A stretch of DNA of 64,000 bases from the NCBI GenBank assembly GCA_039105265.1, contig JAPFFF010000006.1, positions 3,224,001 to 3,288,000 of the forward strand, written 5' to 3'. Below the pieces are notes generated by a model. It saw only the letters and a list, made by a program, of their open reading frames with translations. It ran no database searches and was not told the DNA's origin. The stretch comes from Tritrichomonas musculus (lineage: Eukaryota; Parabasalia; Tritrichomonadida; Tritrichomonadidae). The first letter of the stretch is position 1, and every line of letters begins with the position of its first letter. The position numbers and the translations under genes were made by a program. Positions 58,351 through 64,000 of the stretch are shown piece by piece.

Positions 58351-58663
58351 TTTTGGGCATATCCCTGTTATAGTTACTATCAGTTGGGGTTATCCATCTT
58401 AAGTTGCTTAGATGGTAGTCAGCCCTATTCCTATTGATATGGTCTACCTCTATTTTATGTTGTGGGTCATCATTAGGTATGAACTGTCTTGCTATAAGTA
58501 CATGTTTCAAGTAGTAGTTGCCATTTAGACATACTCGTATATACCCCTTTATATGTTTTGCATCTTTGCATATAAAATGATTACTCTTACGTCTTATAGT
58601 AAAGGGGTACCTATTCAGTATCTCATAGTCGTTAGTAAAGCCTTTGAGTGGCACAAATGACAT
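58328..58663 (-). CDS. HNH endonuclease with NUMOD4-like start
   Basis: Predicted 111 residues. The N-terminus FVPLKGFTNDYEILNRYPF resembles the NUMOD4 motif found in phage and organelle HNH homing-type nucleases. The C-terminal half KIEVDHINRNRADYHLSNLRW is a clear HNH core with its paired His and Asn residues. Such genes are selfish passengers in viral and mobile DNA or help in host DNA cutting. It overlaps its neighbours at both ends (23 bp at the 3' side; up to 7 bp with the nearest ATG of the divergent gene), fitting late insertion into a compact gene map. Confidence 0.82.
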   Translation of the reverse strand: MSFVPLKGFTNDYEILNRYPFTIRRKSNHFICKDAKHIKGYIRVCLNGNYYLKHVLIARQFIPNDDPQHKIEVDHINRNRADYHLSNLRWITPTDSNYNRDMPKIINARAD

Positions 58664-58704
58664 TTACTCACTTTTTAAATGATTCATTTCATTTTTATTT
58701 TCGT

Positions 58705-59004
58705 ATGAACAAGTGGGGGAAAATCATTGTTGATAGAATTGATAATAATGAACATCGTCATTATCCTCTTGATGACAAAGAAAGAAACATTACCAAGTTC
58801 CCAAAGAAAAAAAAGCGAGTGGGCTTGTATAAAAACTATAAGGAACATCAAGAAGAAGAAGAAGAAATGTTTATAGTGACAGAGTGTCATTTTATTCCCT
58901 ATGAATATAAAGAGATAGGTGTTCAAACTGAAGACCTTTGGGATGTAGGTGTTCAAACTAATGCTGAACTACCTCATATAGAAGAACTACTTAGTAAAAT
59001 CTAA
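58705..59004 (+). CDS. Maverick protein with two LC8-type motifs
   Basis: Predicted 99 residues from the ATG at 58705 (MNKWGKIIVDRIDNNEHRHY); an earlier ATG at 58657 would overlap the HNH gene start. After a basic region (KFPKKKKRVGLYKNYK) and an acidic patch, the C-terminal half contains EIGVQTEDLWDVGVQTNAEL, two copies of a G-V-Q-T motif nine residues apart, as in tandem dynein light-chain LC8 ligands. The protein is otherwise unknown. It is the last gene before the right terminal repeat. Confidence 0.6.
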   Translation: MNKWGKIIVDRIDNNEHRHYPLDDKERNITKFPKKKKRVGLYKNYKEHQEEEEEMFIVTECHFIPYEYKEIGVQTEDLWDVGVQTNAELPHIEELLSKI

Positions 59005-59034
59005 CTTCTTTTATTTTAATTTTTGTTGTAGTAG

Positions 59035-59263
59035 GTACGAGATTCTCGGGGCTGGTACCTGTGCCGTTTCATAGATGGGCGGTTGTGGGGTGGGGTACCT
59101 GTGCCGTTTCATTGATGGGGAGCAGTAGTGAGAACAAGAATATTTTTTTCTTTTTTTTCTTTTTTCTTTTCTTTTCTTTTTCTTTTCTTTTCTTTTTCTT
59201 TTATGACGAGTTCGTGTTGACGCTTGGGGTGCCAGCCCCAGCGGAAACCGACTCGTATATACT
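59035..59263 (-). repeat. Maverick terminal inverted repeat, right
   Basis: Reverse complement of the left terminal repeat, ending GGAAACCGACTCGTATATACT. The (TTTTC)n tract at ~59146-59203 differs in length from the left copy and the inner ~25 bp differ at several bases; the rest is identical. Beyond it the next bases ACTTTCAAGT do not give a perfect target duplication with the left flank. Confidence 0.9.
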
Positions 59264-59313
59264 ACTTTCAAGTGAATTTTTTTGATGATTTTCATATTGA
59301 TTTCCAAAATTTG

Positions 59314-60108
59314 ATAGACTTTAAAATGGACTATTTTGGATACCTTTTACAACATTCAATTTTTTCAATAAGATGCTACAAAAATGAAGAAACATATAGA
59401 AAGAATATAAGATATGATTTTTATTAAAACATTAATATTTTATAATTAATAATAGCTCAGTTAAAATATGCTTGTGAAATTTGCAATATTAGTATTTGGA
59501 TAAAATTTCGCAACTTGTGATCATACATTAAATAATTTGTATATCATTGAAAACCAATTGCTTGAATGGTATCAAAAAGAAAAAAATATTCTTGTAGTAT
59601 AGTAAATAAAGTCATCATTGTTGTAAATGTTTAAAAAATTCAATTATATCAGTAATAATGAATTATCAAAAATGTATATAAACTTTTATTGAATACATTT
59701 AAATGCATAAACAGTTGAACTTTTGAAGATTTTTATTGAATTTGATATTATTCCTTTCATATTTTTTGGTGTAAAAATAAAAGAATTCTGATAATATTAA
59801 AAGGAGAATTATTTGGAGTGGCAATAATCTTTGAAAACATCTGTAACATAAAAAAGCTTTGCGCGAAGTTCGTTTGCTTTTAATAAAGATATCTTTGGGG
59901 ATCAGAAGAAATCATGTGAAATGAAATGAAATAATAATTGAATCATTATTTGGCTATTCGTTTATTGTTTTTTAAAAAAATTCAATTTTAATTTAGCCAT
60001 TCTTTATTGTTTTATTTTGAAAATTAATTTGGCTGTTTTATAATAACTTTTTGAATGTTTAAAAAGCCGTTGTAAAAAGTATCCAAAATAGTCCATTTTG
60101 AAGTCTAT
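59314..60108. mobile_element. MULE-type MITE with 9-bp duplication
   Basis: The terminal inverted repeats of ~41 bp start ATAGACTTTAAAATGGACTA on the left and match the reverse complement of the right end (about 60068-60108) with two or three mismatches. The flanks CCAAAATTT at 59304-59312 and 60109-60117 are a perfect 9-bp duplication, the length used by Mutator-like elements. The 795-bp interior is A/T-rich without a transposase frame. It splits a coding-like stretch that resumes at ~60110. Confidence 0.82.
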
Positions 60109-60109
60109 C

Positions 60110-60717
60110 CAAAATTTTTTTATATTATGCTTTCAATATTGTTCAGTATCTTTTTATGAGAAATCTAAATTCAATACAAATATTCAAAATATCTCAGAAA
60201 AGATAGTTAAAAACTTTTTTACTGCAAACCCATTTCTAGACAAGGATGATAACAAAAAAAGGTTTTCAGAGCTTGCTTTTCGCTTTTTAGATTGCTTTAC
60301 TTATTCATTGCCTCAATTCTTGGAAGTTAATCTTAATCAGTATTCATCAAATGTTACAAAATCTGATGAGAACACAAATCCGTTTAAATACGAAAGGCAA
60401 AGTATATAAAAAACTCAATTAAACTTGAAGATAATAAACTATTAAATGATTTTATAAAAGAAAAAGATAATGATAACACAAAAATGATCAAGAAAAAGTA
60501 TAATGAAACAAGAATGGAAATTGCTATTTTATATCCACAATTAAAAGAACAAGCTGATTCGATTTGTTTTGACAGATTCTTAGATAATATGTATGCTGAT
60601 GGTCAACAAGTTTTTCTATCAGATCTTGCGTTTAATCTTGCTTTGTTCAAAATAGAATGTTGGGAAGTGGCGGATCATTTGGCAAAAGACACGAAATTTT
60701 TTGATTTTAATGAATAA
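60110..60717 (+). pseudogene. Degenerate coding stretch, unknown
   Basis: Two frames (to 60409, and 60484-60717) have protein-like composition: FFTANPFLDKDDNKKRFSEL, then RFLDCFTYSLPQFLEV, and later MEIAILYPQLKEQADSICFD and QVFLSDLAFNLALFKIECWE. They are separated by an in-frame stop and a shift, and upstream the stretch is cut by the 795-bp MITE. It is likely a dead gene of an older mobile element lying between the Maverick and the right outer repeat; I do not recognise the family. Confidence 0.45.
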
Positions 60718-60841
60718 AAATTAGATATTTTTTTTTTTTTCTTTCTTTTTTATTTTTTTAAATATATATTTATAAGTTTTTTTAAAAACGTTTAGTGTAA
60801 TAATAGGCTCTGAACATAAAAGCGTGCAACACTTTTACAAA

Positions 60842-60978
60842 GTAAGATATGCTTGATAATCGTTTGGTGAAGATCATCTTTGTATCAGCTCGCTATCGCT
60901 CTTGCTCGACACAAGTGGTGGTTTAGTATATTAATACGCGCTGATAAGAAAAAAGATCTTCGTAAATAAACATAAATG
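60842..60978 (-). repeat. Outer terminal inverted repeat, right
   Basis: 137 bp, inverted copy of 27686-27822 with one mismatch (the GATCATC version here against GATCTTC in the left copy, reading in matching orientation). It closes the ~33.3-kb nested segment. The immediate outer flanks do not repeat each other clearly. Confidence 0.85.
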
Positions 60979-62222
60979 TGCGATATTTATGACATGAGGC
61001 ATGCTTTTTACGTCATAGAAAATTTTGAAAAAATTTTATTCAAATTTTAAAGGAGTTTAAAATTTAGAATTTCTTGGAATTTGAACATTCATTTATGAGG
61101 AAAATTTTATGCCACTGGGGCACGCCCAAGAAAAAATAAATAAATAAATAAAAAAAAAAAAACACCATGAGTAGCTACCAAATAATGGTGAATTTTGACT
61201 TACTTTGTTCATTAAATTGACTTTAATAATCGGGAAATGAAAAAATTTAAAAACATAATTTTTTTTTTATATGCATAATTTTTTATTTTTACATAATTTT
61301 ATTTTTACATTTTTTTCCGCAGTCTACATACCCCTAGCGGGCGTCGAGCGACGACTAACGACGACGACCAGAGGGAGGAGTCGAGACCCCGCGATTTGGG
61401 GTAAGACTCGGTAAAAATATGTAACCCAAATAATTTTGAATAAAAAAAAATATGATTTATTCAATATTTTCTATGTCTTTTATTAAAAATTCTAACTTTT
61501 TGAGAACCAAATGTTGGAATATATAGTACAACAATAAAGTTTGAGAGAAAACTATTCAAAAGCTAGAAAGATTATTCAAAAACTTAAAGATTGATAAAGA
61601 AAATTGAAAGGAAATAATCATGATAAAGATAAAATAAAGAAGAGCTTTTTAATCTTAATATAAGGAAAATTTACAGATAGTAATCATTTTCATCAAATTT
61701 TGTACTTTCATATTTTCTCAAATTATGTATTATGCACGTTTTACATGCATTTATATATGTAAAAAAAGAAAATAAGATAAGGTAATTATCTTTGAAATGT
61801 ATAATCTTTTTTGTATGAAATTGTTTATCTATTGAATTGATGTTTTTGTTTTTATTAAAGAGATGGTAATATATAAAGGTATTTTTAAAAGAAAAAAGTA
61901 TTTTATATGAATTGACAAAAATCAAAAAATAAAAATATAACCGTTTAAATTCAATAAGAGAAGAAATAATCAATTCAATTTTAATTGTGAGAAGCAATAA
62001 TGTTTTCTTTTTTTTTTTTTTTTTTTGATCTAATTTTCATTTATGAAAGATTTGTTTCTTGAAGAAATATTTAATTTTTTTTTAATAAAAAAAATCAAAT
62101 AAAAAAAATAATTAAATAAAACCTTTTTTATACAAATTTTATATAGTGTTAAGTGAAAATTTGAATCAGAAAGATTTTTATAATTTTCTGATTGATCTTT
62201 GCGAATTTCGTTTTTAAAAATC
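60979..62222. other. AT-rich intergenic DNA with fold-back repeat
   Basis: The stretch contains an isolated GC patch (CCACTGGGGCACGCCC near 61113), a TAAA repeat (about 61137-61150), the second fold-back repeat (61310-61417) and a poly-T run near 62008-62026. Frames at 61671-61997 and 62030-62224 are Ile/Lys/Phe-rich chance frames. The last part is the promoter region of the TBC-TLDc gene. Confidence 0.5.
61310..61417 (-). repeat. GC-rich fold-back repeat, copy 2
   Basis: On the minus strand it reads TTTTTACCGAGTCTTACCCC, then CGCGGGGTCTCGACTC, then CGCTCGACGCCCGCTAGG and GGTATGTAG, matching copy 1 (353-452) with a variable centre. Its inner stem is TACCCC/GGGGTA where copy 1 has TACCGCC/GGCGGTA, so both arms have changed together. 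Confidence 0.65.
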
Positions 62223-63815
62223 ATGGATGAGCAAATACTTATCAGTCGGGATCAATATGAAAATGAATCAACTTCAATTCCTTTAAGCCAATGGAATATT
62301 GAAGAGAAAAATAGAATTTTTCGAACAAGAAAGCTTTCATCATGTAAAAGTGTTAATAGATTTTTCAAAGAAACTGTAAGGCAAGGAATTTGTAATTCCC
62401 ATCGTTCAGAGTTATACTTGTATCTTACAGAAATTGGTGAAATTTCTGAAGAATTAAAAGGTTTTTATAATGATGCTGTTTCATCAAAAACATATCCGCG
62501 TTGCAGAAATATTATTGCATTATTTGGATATCCTGATTATGAGTTTTTTATTTCAAATGATATTATCGAAGATAATTTATCAATAATCAAAAATCAAAAT
62601 CCAGGAATCACATTTTCGCCATTAATTCCATGTGTCTCATCGCTTCTTTCTCTTTTTTTCAAACAAGATATTGTTTATGTAGCTATTCAAACTATGATTA
62701 ATAAAGATAATAAGTATTTCACCAAAACAAAATCAGAATTAATTACAATGATGAAAGCAATTGAAAAAATCATAAGTAATCATGCTAAAAAATTATTTGA
62801 TTATTCAAAAATCCTTAAAATAAATATATCTGAAGTTGCACTTGTACTAATTCCATTTTTATTCTCAAACCGTGTTGACAAAAATGTTTCTCTTACTGTT
62901 TTTGATGCATACATTTGTGATGGAAGAACCGCATTAGTAAAATATATTGTGGGAATCTTGTTAATTTTGCAATCTCAATTATTAAAGGCCAAATCACCAT
63001 CAGAATTTATTGATATTATTGTTTGCTACTTAGCATCTCTTAATAATCCAACTGAATTGTCAAAATTAATACACTTAACATTTAGTTTGAGCTATACAAA
63101 GAGTAAAAAAATAATGTATTTGGAGCGTCATGATAAAATAAAAAATAATGACTATTTATTATACAGGATTGGATCACAACTGCCTAAAATCGAAGAATTT
63201 TGCTCATTTCATCGTTTTTCGCCAATGTTTGGCTCATCAATGACAGGACTTCACACATATAACGGCAATTATTGTCCAACACGGATTTCAATTGATCATG
63301 TTGTCAATTCCAGTATCCATAATGGGAAACTGTTGACTGTTTCGCAATTTGAAAAATTAAAGATTAGATTTCATAGCAGACTTAGGAGATTTGACGCTTA
63401 TCCTGTTTATTTGCTATCTCGTGATGGATCAGCTTTTATGACTTTCTTCAAAAAATCAAAAAATTGTTCGCCTTGTATGATTATTATAAAAACTGAATCA
63501 AAAACAATAGGAGCCGTTTTTGATGACGACATTTATCCCAAATGTAAAAATAAGTATTATGGTTCGCCTTTAGCCACAGTATTTGATGTAACAAATGATG
63601 AAATTTACAAAACATCGTTGAAAAATGATTATTATTTGTCTGTTCAAATAGATTCTATTTCTATAGGTGGAGGAGCAACAGGTTGTGCAATATATTTAGA
63701 AGATTCATTTGAAACAGTTTTTAGTGATCCATGTGAAAGTTTCGACTCTCCTTCTTTGTTACCTTCTCAAAGAGTTTCTATCATTGATGTCGAACTCTAC
63801 AAACTTTCAATTTAA
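62223..63815 (+). CDS. TBC-TLDc domain protein (TBC1D24-like)
   Basis: Predicted 530 residues from the ATG at 62223 (MDEQILISRDQYENESTSI). The C-terminal ~180 residues are a TLDc domain: YLLSRDGSAFMTFF, IIIKTESKTIGAVF, YYLSVQIDSISIGGGATGCA and the end RVSIIDVELYKL. The N-terminal ~300 residues fit a diverged Rab-GAP TBC domain (RQGICNSHRSELYLYLTEIG early; YAA-like helices such as VSSLLSLFFKQDIVY), giving the order TBC then TLDc seen in TBC1D24/Skywalker. Those proteins act in vesicle traffic and oxidative stress and bind V-ATPase. The TBC catalytic residues are not obvious, as in TBC1D24 itself. The first gene to the right of the nested insertion. Confidence 0.78.
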   Translation: MDEQILISRDQYENESTSIPLSQWNIEEKNRIFRTRKLSSCKSVNRFFKETVRQGICNSHRSELYLYLTEIGEISEELKGFYNDAVSSKTYPRCRNIIALFGYPDYEFFISNDIIEDNLSIIKNQNPGITFSPLIPCVSSLLSLFFKQDIVYVAIQTMINKDNKYFTKTKSELITMMKAIEKIISNHAKKLFDYSKILKINISEVALVLIPFLFSNRVDKNVSLTVFDAYICDGRTALVKYIVGILLILQSQLLKAKSPSEFIDIIVCYLASLNNPTELSKLIHLTFSLSYTKSKKIMYLERHDKIKNNDYLLYRIGSQLPKIEEFCSFHRFSPMFGSSMTGLHTYNGNYCPTRISIDHVVNSSIHNGKLLTVSQFEKLKIRFHSRLRRFDAYPVYLLSRDGSAFMTFFKKSKNCSPCMIIIKTESKTIGAVFDDDIYPKCKNKYYGSPLATVFDVTNDEIYKTSLKNDYYLSVQIDSISIGGGATGCAIYLEDSFETVFSDPCESFDSPSLLPSQRVSIIDVELYKLSI

Positions 63816-64000
63816 GTTATTAGTTTTTTATAAACGTTTTTTTTTTCAATTAATTTTGAAATAAAAAGCCGATAAATCAAATAAATATTTAAAACCCACT
63901 TTTCTATTAGTATTCAGATATTCTCGGAATGTTTATTTGTTATTTGAGTAACAAAACTTTTTTTTATAGATTAATTTTTAAATTTTCATGTTTTATAATG

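Larger units (their letters stand above)
33970..59263. mobile_element. Maverick/Polinton element, looks whole
   Basis: This ~25.3-kb virus-like DNA element is bounded by ~227-bp terminal inverted repeats. It encodes the Polinton hallmark set on the minus strand: protein-primed DNA polymerase B, rve-type integrase, FtsK/HerA-like packaging ATPase, Ulp1-like protease, a putative double-jelly-roll major capsid protein and putative minor structural proteins. There are also two giant proteins, an HNH protein and small unknowns. Genes are tightly packed, often 10-30 bp apart. The core genes are open from end to end and the terminal repeats are near-identical, so it looks whole and young. Possible 6-bp target repeats (CCAAGT left, TCAAGT right) match imperfectly and leave the exact ends uncertain by a few bases. 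It sits in older mobile DNA inside the outer inverted repeats. Confidence 0.92.

Noticed and set aside
33960-59273. Perfect 6-bp target duplication for the Maverick
   Set aside because: The best pair, CCAAGT left and TCAAGT right, has a mismatch and needs asymmetric ends, so I do not claim a clean duplication.
59061-59307. Frames within the Maverick terminal repeat
   Set aside because: They are Phe- or Lys-rich readings of the (TTTTC)n tract, and the mirrored left repeat shows the same pattern.
61329-61402. tRNA or tRNA-derived SINE in the GC-rich patch
   Set aside because: The outer stem and a GTCGAGAC segment look tRNA-like at first, but no anticodon arm or standard T-arm fits and copy 1 does not fold as a tRNA.

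Overview
The window looks like chromosomal DNA of a parabasalid protist, most likely Tritrichomonas or a close relative. The DNA is very A+T-rich, the genes are intron-free, and the intergenic DNA is full of small transposon-derived repeats. The clearest indicator is a ~25 kb Maverick (Polinton) DNA element, an element type that is abundant in trichomonad genomes. The genus is an inference; the sequence carries no marker gene that settles it.

Host genes occupy 2-26 kb and 62-64 kb. On the left are a VPS16-like HOPS/CORVET subunit (2084-4519), a secreted S28 serine carboxypeptidase, an Asn-rich protein of unknown role, a discoidin (F5/8C) domain protein, a beta-propeller lactonase, a small basic protein, an MBOAT lysophospholipid acyltransferase, a PHO90/91-like SLC13 anion transporter, a SEC23/24-family COPII protein and a large BAR-PH-ArfGAP-ankyrin protein. 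On the right is a TBC-TLDc protein resembling TBC1D24. Many of these act in membrane traffic (VPS16, SEC24, ArfGAP, TBC), but they are transcribed separately and the spacing shows no operon.

The long non-coding stretches are mostly layered non-autonomous transposons that can be delimited by eye. They are a hAT-like element at 756-1810 (8-bp duplication ATATTATA), a TA-flanked element at 7982-9018 carrying a Myb-like fragment and an Ala/Lys minisatellite, and a cluster at 14.77-18.73 kb. In that cluster an element with duplication CGATTAAT contains a second one with duplication AAAAAAAG, followed by two more inverted-repeat elements. A GC-rich fold-back repeat occurs at both ends of the window (353-452 and 61310-61417).

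From 27.69 to 60.98 kb lies a nested insertion. Its outer border is a pair of 137-bp inverted repeats with one mismatch. Inside the left border are an SF2 helicase gene with non-host codon use, then ~3.7 kb of simple repeats studded with eight nested stem-loops, then a broken MULE-like transposase. The Maverick (about 33970-59263) sits at the end of that transposase remnant. To its right a 795-bp MULE-type MITE splits another degenerate coding stretch. The Maverick has ~227-bp near-identical terminal inverted repeats and open frames for protein-primed DNA polymerase B, retroviral-type integrase, packaging ATPase, Ulp1-like protease and a putative double-jelly-roll capsid protein, plus about fifteen other proteins. 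It looks whole and recently inserted.

The best candidates for something undescribed are three. First, the eight covarying nested stem-loops beside the helicase inside the outer inverted repeats. Second, a recurrent G-V/I/T-Q-T motif (LC8 dynein light-chain type) in three unrelated Maverick proteins. Third, two giant Maverick proteins that share a duplicated module and look like surface or attachment proteins. Everything here was read by eye; no database search was run.
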